A DNA stretch of 64,000 nucleotides, taken from CAVTQZ01 sp963737015. GTDB lineage: Bacteria; Actinomycetota; Acidimicrobiia; Acidimicrobiales; UBA8190. The stretch's first letter is position 1; the number at the start of each line of letters is the position of its first letter. Both the position numbers and the translations under genes were made by a program. Of the stretch, positions 7,694 through 17,066 are shown piece after piece. The notes beneath the pieces are model-generated. The model searched no databases. It had not been told where the DNA came from and saw only the letters and a list, made by a program, of their open reading frames with translations. The DNA is taken from assembly GCA_963737015.1 (NCBI GenBank), contig CAVTQZ010000001.1, positions 2,542,001 to 2,606,000 of the forward strand, given 5' to 3'.

Positions 7694-8635
7694 GTGGAAT
7701 TGCGGATCTTCACCGAGCCTCAACAGGGCGCCACCTACGACGAGCTGCTGGCGGTAGCCAAAGCAGCAGAGGAGAGCGGCTTCGACGCCTTCTTCAGATC
7801 GGACCACTTCCTGCGTATCGGAGGCGGGGATCCGGGGCCCGGGCCGACCGATTCGTGGGTGACGCTCGCCGGCATCGCGCGCGAGACGAGCCGGATACGG
7901 CTCGGGACCCTCATGACATCCGCGACGTTCCGCCTCCCGGGGCCCCTGGCGGTGGCGGTCGCCGAGGTCGACGCCATGAGCGGCGGACGTGTCGAGCTCG
8001 GGATCGGCGCGGGGTGGTTCGGGGACGAACACCGCGCTTACGGCGTTCCCTTTCCGGCGTCTCTCACCGAGAGGTTCGAGCGCCTCGAGGAACAGCTCGA
8101 GATCATCGAGGGGATCTGGGCCGCCTCGCCACAGACGCCCTTCTCCTTCAAGGGCAGGCACTACACGGTCGAGTCGAATCCCGGGCTCCCGAAGCCCGTG
8201 CAGGAGCCGCGTCCGCCCGTCATCATCGGAGGAACGGGCACCCGGCGCACGCCGCGCATCGCAGCGCTGCACGCGGACGAGTGCAACGTGTCCTTCGCAC
8301 CGGTCGATGTCTGCCGGGCGATGTTCGAAAGTCTCGACCGGGCATGCGATGGCGTCGGGCGTGACCCGAAGTCGGTGAAGCGCTCCGTTGCGCAGACTGT
8401 CTGCTGCGGTGAGGACGAAAGGTCTCTGGCTCGGCGGGCCGGAGCGATCGGGCGTGAGCTCGGGGAGCTTCGTAGCAACGCTCTCGCCGGAACGCCGAAG
8501 GAGATCGCCGGGCGGCTGAAGGCCTTCGCCGATGTCGGCGTGTCGAGGGTCTACCTCCAGTTCCTCGATCTTTCGGACCTCGACCAACTGCATCTCATCG
8601 CCGAGGACGTCCAGCCCTTGGTGCGGGGTCTGTGA
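7694..8635 (+). CDS. LLM-class (luciferase-like) F420-dependent oxidoreductase
   Basis: A 313-residue TIM-barrel oxidoreductase of the bacterial-luciferase superfamily. The N-terminal strand ELRIFTEPQ, the segment RIRLGTLMTS, and GGRVELGIGAGWFGDEHRA (residues about 98-115) are typical of actinobacterial F420-dependent members. The VIIGGTG and substrate-loop regions follow. Start GTG at 7694 has AGGA at 8 nt; the upstream frame is non-coding. It is transcribed alone, divergent from the NlpC/P60 gene and convergent with a methyltransferase. The cofactor is inferred from the family and FMN use is not excluded. The substrate is unknown. Confidence 0.85.
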   Translation: MELRIFTEPQQGATYDELLAVAKAAEESGFDAFFRSDHFLRIGGGDPGPGPTDSWVTLAGIARETSRIRLGTLMTSATFRLPGPLAVAVAEVDAMSGGRVELGIGAGWFGDEHRAYGVPFPASLTERFERLEEQLEIIEGIWAASPQTPFSFKGRHYTVESNPGLPKPVQEPRPPVIIGGTGTRRTPRIAALHADECNVSFAPVDVCRAMFESLDRACDGVGRDPKSVKRSVAQTVCCGEDERSLARRAGAIGRELGELRSNALAGTPKEIAGRLKAFADVGVSRVYLQFLDLSDLDQLHLIAEDVQPLVRGL

Positions 8636-8652
8636 GATCCGCCGAGCAGCGA

Positions 8653-8671
8653 GGAGCTTCGATCGAGCTCC
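8653..8671. terminator. Candidate bidirectional hairpin between convergent genes
   Basis: GGAGCT (8653-8658) pairs with AGCTCC (8666-8671) across a 7-nt loop, between the stops of the oxidoreductase (8635) and the methyltransferase (8681). There is no T-run, so it is only a weak terminator candidate. Confidence 0.3.
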
Positions 8672-8680
8672 GCCGGGCGA

Positions 8681-9454
8681 TCAGAGGCGTTTGGCCACGA
8701 TGTTCAGACGGACGTAGTCGATGACCGGCTCGGGCATCGCCTGGGCTACCGCCGCGACGAAGGGCCGGCGCTGCGCGGGAGGAAGTGAGGAGACATGCGC
8801 GCGCAGGCAGACCGTTTCCAGGAATGTCTCCAGCTCCTCGCCGGGCTCCAGGCGGGTCGGCTCGGGATGCGTCCAGACCTCGATGTTGCTGAACCCCGAC
8901 GCGTCGAGGCGCTGCCTCGTCTCCTCCACGGTCGCGTACTTCCACGTCCCGCGCCTCTCGCCACCTACCTGTCTTACGACTTCCATCAGACGGTCGATGT
9001 TGCCTTGTCCACCACACTGCGCCACCAGCTGCCCGCCGGAGCGGATGACAGATGCCAGGTTCGCGAACAATCTGTCGTGGTCGAGGACCCAGTGGAAGGT
9101 TGCGGTCGAGAGCACGGCGTCGACAGGTGAGCCGCCAGGCAGGTCCGCCGGAGACAGCTCGGTCAGGTCACACTCCACGAAGCTCACGCGATCTGTGAAG
9201 GCCGAAAGACGCTTCCTCGCTTCCTCGAGCATCGAGACAGACGCGTCGAGTGCCACGACCGAGCCGGCGGGCAGTCTTTCGAGAAGCTTCTCAGTCACAC
9301 GCCCCGTGCCGCACCCCGCGTCCAGCACGGTCTCGCTCCCCTCGAGCTGCAACCTCTGAAGGACGTCCGCTCCCCAGCGCGCCATCGGGTTGGCGACGCG
9401 GTCGTAGGTAGCTGCGTCCCACTCCTTGGGATTGGGCGCGGAGGTGCTGCTCAG
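8681..9454 (-). CDS. Class I SAM-dependent methyltransferase (trans-aconitate methyltransferase-like)
   Basis: A 257-residue Rossmann methyltransferase. Motif I is DAGCGTG at about residues 45-51 (VLDAGCGTGRVTEKL), with VVALDASVSML and the ATFHWVLDHD segment typical of trans-aconitate methyltransferase-like proteins. No ATG, GTG or TTG is near the conserved N-terminus (PNPKEWDAATYD). The best start is CTG at 9454. It overlaps the pcrA stop as CTGA and has GGAG 7 nt upstream. An ATG at 9568 lies deep in pcrA and would add 38 unlikely residues. The substrate is not established. Confidence 0.78.
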   Translation of the reverse strand: MSSTSAPNPKEWDAATYDRVANPMARWGADVLQRLQLEGSETVLDAGCGTGRVTEKLLERLPAGSVVALDASVSMLEEARKRLSAFTDRVSFVECDLTELSPADLPGGSPVDAVLSTATFHWVLDHDRLFANLASVIRSGGQLVAQCGGQGNIDRLMEVVRQVGGERRGTWKYATVEETRQRLDASGFSNIEVWTHPEPTRLEPGEELETFLETVCLRAHVSSLPPAQRRPFVAAVAQAMPEPVIDYVRLNIVAKRL

Positions 9455-11835
9455 AGCAGATCTCCGCGTGCAATGCGCTCCTGCGCCATCTTCGGTAGCC
9501 GGCTCTTGCGACGACCGCTTCGCGGTGAGCCACGGTCGAGCGCGGGGGCCGGACCTCGCTCGCCCCACGGGTCGGGATCGTGGAAGTCGTCCGCATGCGG
9601 TTCGTAGACGTCCGCGTCGTCGGGCGAATCACCCGACCCGGCGGGCTCGTCGTCCGCGTCGGGGGAGGGCGGGCCTCCAGATCTCGTGCGCCTGTTCCAA
9701 TAGGACACGCTGCGCAGTGGATCGGGCCGCCCGGTGGAGGACCCCCGAACGTCACGAACGAGTTCCTCGGGCAGCTCCGAGAGGAAGCGGCTCGGAATGG
9801 CGTGACTGGTGGTCCCCCAAAGCGTCCTGCTCCACGCGTGCGTCACGTAGAGATGGCGCTTCGCACGTGTGATGCCCACGTACGCAAGACGTCGCTCCTC
9901 CTCCAGCCGCAAGGGATCGTCGAGCGCTCTCAGGTGGGGGAAGACCCCGTCCTCCATTCCGACCAGGAACACAGCAGGGAACTCGAGGCCCTTCGCGGTG
10001 TGGAGCGTCATGAGGCTGACCCGCTCTGACCCGGCCTCGAGCTCGTCCACGTCGGCCACGAGCGCAACCGACTCGAGGAACTCGTCGAGCTCGTCGTAGT
10101 CCGATGCTGCGCCCTCCAGCTCGGCGATGTTCTCGATCCTGTTCAAGGCCTCGAGCGTCTCTTCGGCTTCGAGCTCGGCGCGGTAGCCGGTGCGCTCCGC
10201 GACGGCTGCGACGAGCGCTCCCGGCCCGAGCCCGCGCTCGTTCATCTCCCGAAGCGAACCGAACAGCTCGCGAAGTGAGGCCACTCCTTTGAGCGCCTTG
10301 CCCGAGACGCCGGCCGCTGCGGCATTGTCGAGAGCATCGGCGAACGAGGCATCGTTGGCGCGTGCCCACGCGACCAGTCGGTCGACCGACGCGTCTCCGA
10401 TCCCTCTCCTCGGCACGTTCACCATCCGGCGTGCCGAGACCTCGTCCGAAGGGTTCGTGAGCACCCGGAGATAGGCGAGGATGTCCTTGACCTCGCGCCT
10501 GTCGTAGAACCTGGTGCCCCCCACGACCTTGTACGGGACCCCGTCGCGGACGAGGTCCTCCTCGAGTGCTCGGCTCTGTGCGTTCGTGCGGTAGAAGACG
10601 GCGATGTCGGAGAAGCTGAGGCCCTCTCTCTCGTGCAGCCGCTCGATCTCCGAGACCACCCATCCCGCCTCGTCGTACTCGTCCTCGGCTCGATAACGCG
10701 TCACCGGCTCACCGGCTGCGCCAGAAGTCCACAGCTCCTTCGGCACCCGGGTGGTGTTGTTGGCTATCACCGCGTTCGCCGCGTCGAGGATCGTCTTGGT
10801 GGAGCGGTAGTTCTGCTCGAGCGGGATGACCGCCGCTTCGGGGAACTGCTCCTCGAACTCGAGGATGTTGCGGATGTCCGCCGATCGCCAGCCGTAGATC
10901 GCCTGGTCGGTATCACCGACGACGGTGACGTCATGGTGCTCCGCGCCCAGAAGAAGGACCATCTCGTTCTGAACGCGGTTCGTGTCCTGGTACTCGTCGA
11001 CGAGTATCTGTCTGAATTGCTTGCGGTAGCTGTCGAGGACCTCCGGTGACTTACGGAACAGCTTGACGGTGACGAGAAGCAGGTCGTCGAAGTCCATTGC
11101 CGATGCGGAGAAAAGTCGCGCCTGGTACTCCACGTATACCTGCGCGATCCGCTTCTCGAAGATGCTCGAGGCTCTGTCCAGGAGCTCCTGCGGCTCGATC
11201 AACTCGGCCTTCGCCCCGGAGATGGCCGCCTGAACCGACCGCGGTGGGATCTTCTTCGAATCGATGTTCAGGTCGCGAAGCACCTGCTCCACGAGCCGTC
11301 TCGAGTCCGTGTCGTCGTAGATGGTGAACGAGCGTCTGTAACCGAGCGAATCCGCGTGCGACCGTAGGATGCGCACGCACGCTGCGTGGAACGTCGACAC
11401 CCACATGCGCTCTGCGATCTTCCCGATCAGCTTCACGAGGCGTTCGCGCATCTCGTCCGCCGCCTTGTTGGTGAAGGTGATCGCGAGGACCTCCCACGGC
11501 AGGACGTCCCCGGTGGCGATGAGATGCGCGACGCGATGGGTGAGGGCCCGGGTCTTTCCCGAACCGGCCCCGGCGACCACGAGTAAGGGCGTGCCCCTAT
11601 GGAGGACCGCGCGCCTCTGAGGGTCGTTCAGCCCTTCGAGGAGCGCGTCGGGCTCGGGCAGCGACTCCCTCCAGCGCGCCCGGCGCGCCGTCTTCGTGAC
11701 GACAGACGGCTCGGAGGGAGCGGAGGGAACCGAGGCCCCCGCGAGCTCGTCATCGAGATCGTCGAAGGCCCCGAGCCCGCCCAGGTGGTGAAGCGAGGTA
11801 CCGGTCTTGGCCTTCTCCAGCGTGCTCACTCCCAC
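9451..11835 (-). CDS. pcrA: UvrD/PcrA-family DNA helicase
   Basis: A 794-residue superfamily 1A 3'-5' helicase for DNA repair and replication-fork maintenance. The Q-motif LNDPQRRAV is at 69-77, Walker A AGAGSGKT at 88-95, motif Ia TFTNKAADEMR near 121, motif II DEYQDT at 280-285, and the late motif AYVGITRAKRHLY follows. The N-terminal 60 residues and the acidic/Pro-rich C-terminus are not conserved; the final MAQERIARGDLL-type end is basic. The start is GTG at 11835. GTG at 11829, which would overlap the guaA stop as GTGA, is equally plausible. The gene lies directly downstream of guaA. Confidence 0.93.
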   Translation of the reverse strand: MGVSTLEKAKTGTSLHHLGGLGAFDDLDDELAGASVPSAPSEPSVVTKTARRARWRESLPEPDALLEGLNDPQRRAVLHRGTPLLVVAGAGSGKTRALTHRVAHLIATGDVLPWEVLAITFTNKAADEMRERLVKLIGKIAERMWVSTFHAACVRILRSHADSLGYRRSFTIYDDTDSRRLVEQVLRDLNIDSKKIPPRSVQAAISGAKAELIEPQELLDRASSIFEKRIAQVYVEYQARLFSASAMDFDDLLLVTVKLFRKSPEVLDSYRKQFRQILVDEYQDTNRVQNEMVLLLGAEHHDVTVVGDTDQAIYGWRSADIRNILEFEEQFPEAAVIPLEQNYRSTKTILDAANAVIANNTTRVPKELWTSGAAGEPVTRYRAEDEYDEAGWVVSEIERLHEREGLSFSDIAVFYRTNAQSRALEEDLVRDGVPYKVVGGTRFYDRREVKDILAYLRVLTNPSDEVSARRMVNVPRRGIGDASVDRLVAWARANDASFADALDNAAAAGVSGKALKGVASLRELFGSLREMNERGLGPGALVAAVAERTGYRAELEAEETLEALNRIENIAELEGAASDYDELDEFLESVALVADVDELEAGSERVSLMTLHTAKGLEFPAVFLVGMEDGVFPHLRALDDPLRLEEERRLAYVGITRAKRHLYVTHAWSRTLWGTTSHAIPSRFLSELPEELVRDVRGSSTGRPDPLRSVSYWNRRTRSGGPPSPDADDEPAGSGDSPDDADVYEPHADDFHDPDPWGERGPAPALDRGSPRSGRRKSRLPKMAQERIARGDLL

Positions 11836-13388
11836 TCGATGGTGCCCGGAGGCTTCGACGTTATGTCGAAGGCGACGCGGTTCACACCGTCGACCTCGTT
11901 GATGATGCGGTTCGAGAGCCGCTCCAGAAGGTCATGGGGAAGACGCGCCCAATCCGCCGTCATGGCGTCGTCCGAGGTGACCGCCCTGACCACGATGGGG
12001 TACGCGTAGGTCCTTCCGTCACCCATGACGCCGACGCTGCGCACGGTCAGAAGCAGGGCGAAGCTCTGCCACAGCCGCCGGTAGAGACCGGCCCGTCTCA
12101 CTTCTTCCAAGACGATCGAGTCCGCGTTTCGCAGGATACGGACTCGCTCGGGTGTGACCTCTCCGATTATCCGCACCGCAAGGCCCGGGCCGGGGAACGG
12201 CTGTCGCCACACGATCTCCTCGGGCAGTCCCAGCTCCTCGCCGACTGCGCGCACCTCGTCCTTGAAGAGAGGGCGCAACGGCTCGACGAGCTCGAGCGCC
12301 ATATCCTCGGGCAGCCCGCCGACGTTGTGGTGCGACTTGATCGTTGCTGCGTCACGGGTCCCCGACTCGATGATGTCGGGGTAGAGGGTTCCCTGAACCA
12401 GAAAGCGTGCGTCCTCTATGTCGCGGGCGACCTCCTCGAAGACACGGATGAACGTCTCGCCTATCGCCTTGCGCTTCTCCTCCGGATCGGTGACGCGTGC
12501 GAGAACGCCGAAGAACCGGTCGGCGGCCTTCACGTGGATCAACTCGACGTGGAACTGGCTGCGGAACGTATCCTCGACCTGTTCGCCCTCACCGGCGCGC
12601 ATGAGGCCGGTGTCGACGAACACGCACGTCAGCTGCTCTCCGACGGCGCGGTGCACAAGCGCGGCTGCCACGGCCGAGTCCACGCCACCCGACAGTGCGC
12701 AGATCACCCGCGCTCCTCCGACCTGGGAGCGGATCTTGTCGACCGCGGAATCGATGATGTTCGTGTGCGTCCAGTTCGGGCGCGCCCCGCACACGTCGAA
12801 CAGGAAGCGTTCGAGCAGATCCTGTCCCCTGTCGGTGTGCAGCACCTCCGGGTGGAACTGAACTCCGTGGATGTGCCTCTCGGTATCGTCGAGCGCCGCG
12901 ACCGGTGACTCGGCGGTGGTCGCCGTGGCGACGAATCCGGGTGGCGCCTCGGTGATCGAGTCGGCATGGCTCATCCAAACGTCTGCCGGCTGGGCTGTCG
13001 GCCAGTCGGCGAAGAGCGGGGAGTCGGCGATCCTTTCGAGGGTGGTGCGCCCGTACTCGCCGCGACCCGTGTGAGCCACCATCCCCCCGAGTTGGCGGGT
13101 GAGGAGTTGCGCTCCGTAGCAGATACCGAGAACGGGAATTCCAGCTTCGTAGATCGCAGGATCGAGATTCGGCGCCCAATCTGCGTAGACCGACTCGGGC
13201 CCGCCCGAGAGGATGATGCCCTTCGGGCGGCGCGTCAGGATGGCGGACGCGGGAGTGTCGTATCTGATGATCTCTGAGTAGACGCGCGCCTCGCGAACCC
13301 TCCTGGCGATTAGCTGCGCGTATTGGGCGCCGAAGTCGACGACCAGGACGGTATCGAGATCGTTGGTCAGTGGCCCATCGTCAGTCAG
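11826..13388 (-). CDS. guaA: GMP synthase (glutamine-hydrolysing)
   Basis: A protein of about 520 residues that aminates XMP to GMP. The N-terminal class I glutamine amidotransferase domain has Cys90 in GICYGAQ and the His of VQFHPEV. The ATP-pyrophosphatase domain has the P-loop ALSGGVDSAV near residue 230. The C-terminal dimerisation domain ends with KPPGTIEWE. No ATG, GTG or TTG is in frame near the conserved LDTVLVVDFGAQY. The best start is CTG at 13388, which overlaps the guaB3 stop as CTGA; a second CTG at 13370 is possible. Length matches GuaA. It is co-transcribed with guaB3, so purine genes are paired. Confidence 0.93.
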   Translation of the reverse strand: MTDDGPLTNDLDTVLVVDFGAQYAQLIARRVREARVYSEIIRYDTPASAILTRRPKGIILSGGPESVYADWAPNLDPAIYEAGIPVLGICYGAQLLTRQLGGMVAHTGRGEYGRTTLERIADSPLFADWPTAQPADVWMSHADSITEAPPGFVATATTAESPVAALDDTERHIHGVQFHPEVLHTDRGQDLLERFLFDVCGARPNWTHTNIIDSAVDKIRSQVGGARVICALSGGVDSAVAAALVHRAVGEQLTCVFVDTGLMRAGEGEQVEDTFRSQFHVELIHVKAADRFFGVLARVTDPEEKRKAIGETFIRVFEEVARDIEDARFLVQGTLYPDIIESGTRDAATIKSHHNVGGLPEDMALELVEPLRPLFKDEVRAVGEELGLPEEIVWRQPFPGPGLAVRIIGEVTPERVRILRNADSIVLEEVRRAGLYRRLWQSFALLLTVRSVGVMGDGRTYAYPIVVRAVTSDDAMTADWARLPHDLLERLSNRIINEVDGVNRVAFDITSKPPGTIEWE

Positions 13389-14548
13389 TGGCCCATCCCC
13401 ACGCCTTGAGCGCGTTGCAACGCCTTCCCCTCGGTCTGGAGAGCCGGCGCGATCATGACCTCGGCCTTTTGGAATTCCTTCACCGACTGGTATCCACAGG
13501 TGGCCATCGAGGTGCGAAGTGCTCCGAAGAGGTTCATCCGGCCGTCGTTCTCGTGCGCCGGCCCGAGCAGGATCTCCTGAAGGCTTCCGCGCACCTGCGT
13601 ACGTACACGCGCGCCTCGGGGGAGCGTCGGGTGGAAGGTCGCCATGCCCCAGTGAAACCCGCGGCACGGTGCTTCGTTGGCGGATGTGAGCGGCGAGCCG
13701 AGCATCACGGCATCTGCACCGCACGTGATGGCCTTGGCGATGTCGCCGCCACGGCTCATGCCGCCGTCTGCGATCACGTGGACGTAGACACCGGTCTCGT
13801 CCAGGTGCCTCATGCGGGCCCCGGCCACGTCCGCGATCGCCGTTGCCTGGGGCACGCCGATCCCTAGAACGCCACGGCTCGTGCAGGCGTTGCCCGGTCC
13901 CACACCCACGAGGACGCCGACAGCCCCGGTGCGCATGAGGTGTAGCGCCGCCTGGTACGAGGCACACCCACCCACGATCACCGGGAGGTCGAACTCCCTG
14001 ATGAACTTCTTGAGGTTGAGTGGCTCCGAGGTCTTCGAAACATGCTCCGCGGAGACCACCGTTCCCTGGATGACGAGGAGGTCGAGCTCGCCTTTCAAGA
14101 TCGCGGGCGCGAGCTCGGTCGTGCGCTGGGGAGTCACCGAAGCGCACGAGACCACTCCGGACGACGAGATCTCACGGATCCGCTCGGTCACGAGCTCCGG
14201 CTTGATCGGCTCGAGATACATCTGTTGCATCCGTGCGGTGGCCTTGTCGTCCTCGAGGTTCGAGATCTCCTCGAAGAGTGGCTCGGGGTCTTCGTAGCGC
14301 GTCCAGAGGCCTTCGAGGTTCAGAGCGGCGAGGCCGCCGAGGCGCCCTATCTCGACCGCCGTCTCGGGGCTCACCACGCCGTCCATCGCTGCGGCCATGA
14401 GGGGCAGCTCGAAACGGAATGCGTCGATCTCCCAGGAGATGTCGACGTCTTCGGGATCGCGCGTCCTTCTGCTCGGGACGATTGCGATGTCGTCGAAGCC
14501 GTAGGCCCTGCGCCCCGACTTGTAGATCCCGATCTCTATCTCGGCCAC
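13385..14548 (-). CDS. guaB3: GuaB3-family IMP dehydrogenase-related protein
   Basis: A 387-residue paralogue of IMP dehydrogenase found in Actinobacteria and cyanobacteria. The diagnostic N-terminus RRAYGFDDIAIVPSRRTRD is intact. The nucleotide-binding loop VGVGPGNACTSRG retains the Cys that is catalytic in IMPDH. There is no CBS-domain insertion, which agrees with its shorter length. GuaB3 proteins have been linked to purine conversion, but their reaction is less certain than that of GuaB2. The start is GTG at 14548. The stop overlaps the proposed CTG start of guaA, which puts both in one purine unit. Confidence 0.9.
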   Translation of the reverse strand: MAEIEIGIYKSGRRAYGFDDIAIVPSRRTRDPEDVDISWEIDAFRFELPLMAAAMDGVVSPETAVEIGRLGGLAALNLEGLWTRYEDPEPLFEEISNLEDDKATARMQQMYLEPIKPELVTERIREISSSGVVSCASVTPQRTTELAPAILKGELDLLVIQGTVVSAEHVSKTSEPLNLKKFIREFDLPVIVGGCASYQAALHLMRTGAVGVLVGVGPGNACTSRGVLGIGVPQATAIADVAGARMRHLDETGVYVHVIADGGMSRGGDIAKAITCGADAVMLGSPLTSANEAPCRGFHWGMATFHPTLPRGARVRTQVRGSLQEILLGPAHENDGRMNLFGALRTSMATCGYQSVKEFQKAEVMIAPALQTEGKALQRAQGVGMGH

Positions 14549-14627
14549 GGGCCTCCTCCTGCTCGACCGTCCGTTCCCCCACGATACCGTCCGCCACCTC
14601 CGATCCCGGGGTGGCCGCAGGGCCTGC

Positions 14628-15314
14628 TCAAACAGCGAATACGATGCGCATCAGCTCCACGAGGACGCGCGCCGTGGCACCCCAGACAGTGTCGTGACCG
14701 AGCTCGAAGAACCACATCGTGATCGACTGTGTGGGGCTCACCTGCCACCGCTCTTCGTGGAACACGCCTTCGGCGGTGAGATCGGCGAGCGCGACGTCGA
14801 AGACGTGCTCGACCTCGCTCGGGTTCGCCAGGACGGCCGGACGTCCGGAGACGACGCCCACGACCGGGGTGATCGCCGCGCGCGAAGAGAAGGTGGAAAG
14901 AGGGGTGAGCCGCCCGATCACCTCGACCATCTCGGGTGGGAGTGAGATCTCCTCCTCGGCCTCTCGCAGCGCCGCCGCCTCGGGGGACTCGCCCGCGTCG
15001 AGGCGGCCACCGGGAAAGCTCACCTGGCCGGTATGCGTGCGAAGGTGCGCCGCACGGCGCGTGAGCAGGACGCGTGTCTCGCGGTTCTCCTCGAAAAGCG
15101 CGACGAGCACCGCCGCGGGCCCTGGCGGCTCAGGAAGTCCGTCGAACGACACCTGCTCCTCGTAGCTGAGAGCATCGGCCATGTTCGCGACCGCGGCGCG
15201 AACGAGATCCAGCCTCGTCTTCGAACGGAGGTCTCCTTCGAGCCCCGCCCACGGCGCCGGGTCGCCGGCCGCCCAATTCGCAGGGCGAGGTATCACCTGT
15301 CTGGGAGGGCCCAT
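14628..15314 (-). CDS. Nudix hydrolase, CoA pyrophosphatase-like
   Basis: A 228-residue Nudix protein. The Nudix box GX5EX7REUXEE fits at residues 103-122 (G103, E109, R117-E118, E121-E122). The preceding LLTRRAAHLRTHTGQVSFPG is the UPF0035/NuCoA signature of enzymes that cleave coenzyme A to phosphopantetheine and 3',5'-ADP. The start is ATG at 15314. It is separated from guaB3 by 79 nt and from groEL by 79 nt that include a strong hairpin, so it is probably not part of the groEL transcript. The substrate is inferred from the signature. Confidence 0.85.
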   Translation of the reverse strand: MGPPRQVIPRPANWAAGDPAPWAGLEGDLRSKTRLDLVRAAVANMADALSYEEQVSFDGLPEPPGPAAVLVALFEENRETRVLLTRRAAHLRTHTGQVSFPGGRLDAGESPEAAALREAEEEISLPPEMVEVIGRLTPLSTFSSRAAITPVVGVVSGRPAVLANPSEVEHVFDVALADLTAEGVFHEERWQVSPTQSITMWFFELGHDTVWGATARVLVELMRIVFAV

Positions 15315-15351
15315 CTGTTTTCGGACCCTAGTGGTGGGAAGGGATTGCAGA

Positions 15352-15389
15352 ACCGGCGCGGCCTTGCGAGAACGAAAGGTCGCGCCGGT
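15352..15389 (-). terminator. Candidate terminator downstream of groEL
   Basis: ACCGGCGCG (15352-15360) pairs perfectly with CGCGCCGGT (15381-15389) over a 20-nt loop, directly after the groEL stop. No strong T-run follows, which is common in high-GC actinobacterial terminators. Confidence 0.5.
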
Positions 15390-15393
15390 CCGG

Positions 15394-17058
15394 TTACATC
15401 ATCCCGCCCATGCCTCCCATACCACCCATACCACCCATGCCGCCCATGCCGGCGGCAGCGGCAGCGGCGGCGGGGTCGGGCTTCTCCGGCTTGTCGGCGA
15501 CGAGCGCCTCCGTGGTGAGAAGAAGCCCGGCGACCGATGCTGCGTTCTGAAGTGCGGAGCGCGTGACCTTTGCAGGATCGATCACACCGGCCTTCAGGAG
15601 GTCTTCGAAGTTGCCGGTTGCGGCGTTCAAGCCGGTGGACCCGCTTTCGGCCTCGACCTGGCGCACGGTCACCGCTCCTTCGAGACCCGCGTTGATCGCG
15701 ATCCACTTGAGGGGCTCGTCGAGGGCCTTCGCCACGATGCGCGCACCTGTCGCTTCGTCACCGTTGAGCTTCTCGGCAGCCTTGATGACGGCGGCACGGC
15801 TGCGCACGAACGCCACACCTCCGCCCGCCACGATGCCTTCCTCGATCGCAGCACGCGTCGCAGAGAGGGCGTCTTCGATCCGGTGCTTCTTCTCCTTGAG
15901 CTCGACCTCGGTGGCCGCGCCGACCCGCACGACCGCCACACCGCCGGCTAGCTTCGCAAGGCGCTCCTGGAGCTTCTCGCGGTCCCAGTCCGAATCGGTG
16001 TCGTCGATCTCGCGCTTTATCTGCGCGATCCGGCCCTTCACGTCCTCCTCGGAGCCGGCGCCTTCGACGAGGGTCGTGTCATCCTTCGTGACGATCACAC
16101 GGCGCGCCTTACCGAGCAAGTCGATCGTGGCGTTCTCGAGCTTGAGGCCGATCTCCTCGGATATGACCTGTCCCCCCGTGAGCACCGCCATGTCCTGGAG
16201 CATGGCCTTGCGCCTCTCTCCGAACCCGGGTGCCTTCACCGCGACCGAGATGAAGGTCCCGCGGATCTTGTTCACGACCAAGGTTGCGAGGGCTTCACCC
16301 TCGACATCCTCTGAGATGACGAGAAGGGGCTTGCCGGTCTGCATGATCTTCTCGAGCACCGGGACCAGGTCGTGGACGGCCGAGATCTTCTGGTTCGCGA
16401 TCAGGATGAAGGGCTCGTCGAGCACAGCTTCCTGACGCTCGGGATCGGTCACGAAGTACGGCGACAGAAAGCCCTTGTCGAATTGCATCCCTTCGGTGAA
16501 GTCGAGCTCGAGGCCGAAGGTGTTCGACTCCTCGACGGTGACCGTCCCGTCCTTTCCGACCCTGTCGATCGCCTCGGCGAGGACTTCCCCTATCGAGGTG
16601 TCCGCCGCCGAGATGGAGGCCACCTGTGCGATCTCGTTCTTCGAGTCGATCTCCTTCGCCATCTCCTTCACCGAGGCGACGACCGCTTCGACACCCTTTT
16701 CGATCCCGCGCTTGAGCGCCATCGGGTTCGCTCCGGCGGCGACGTTGCGCAACCCTTCGTGGATGAGCGCCTGAGCGAGGACGGTGGCGGTGGTCGTCCC
16801 GTCCCCCGCCACGTCGTTCGTCTTGGTCGCCACCTCCTTCACGAGCTGTGCGCCCATGTTCTCGAAGGGATCCTCCAACTCCACCTCGCGGGCGATGGTC
16901 ACGCCGTCGTTGGTGATGGTGGGGGCCCCGAACTTCTTGTCCAGGACCACGTTGCGGCCTCTCGGCCCGAGGGTGACCTTGACGGTGTCGGCGAGCCGAT
17001 TTACGCCCGCCTCGAGACCGCGCCGCGCGCTCTCGTCGAACTTGAGGATCTTCGGCAT
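15394..17058 (-). CDS. groL: 60-kDa chaperonin GroEL
   Basis: A 554-residue chaperonin that refolds proteins inside the GroEL-GroES chamber. Conserved parts include the ATP-binding LGPRGRNVVLDKKFGAP and GDGTTTATVLAQAL near the N-terminus, and the C-terminal GGM-repeat tail. The Gly-Met tail (not a His-rich one) is that of the housekeeping type. The start is ATG at 17058, 8 nt after groES. The operon is preceded by a CIRCE element, so HrcA repression relieved by heat is expected. Confidence 0.97.
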   Translation of the reverse strand: MPKILKFDESARRGLEAGVNRLADTVKVTLGPRGRNVVLDKKFGAPTITNDGVTIAREVELEDPFENMGAQLVKEVATKTNDVAGDGTTTATVLAQALIHEGLRNVAAGANPMALKRGIEKGVEAVVASVKEMAKEIDSKNEIAQVASISAADTSIGEVLAEAIDRVGKDGTVTVEESNTFGLELDFTEGMQFDKGFLSPYFVTDPERQEAVLDEPFILIANQKISAVHDLVPVLEKIMQTGKPLLVISEDVEGEALATLVVNKIRGTFISVAVKAPGFGERRKAMLQDMAVLTGGQVISEEIGLKLENATIDLLGKARRVIVTKDDTTLVEGAGSEEDVKGRIAQIKREIDDTDSDWDREKLQERLAKLAGGVAVVRVGAATEVELKEKKHRIEDALSATRAAIEEGIVAGGGVAFVRSRAAVIKAAEKLNGDEATGARIVAKALDEPLKWIAINAGLEGAVTVRQVEAESGSTGLNAATGNFEDLLKAGVIDPAKVTRSALQNAASVAGLLLTTEALVADKPEKPDPAAAAAAAGMGGMGGMGGMGGMGGMM

Positions 17059-17066
17059 GGTCGGCG

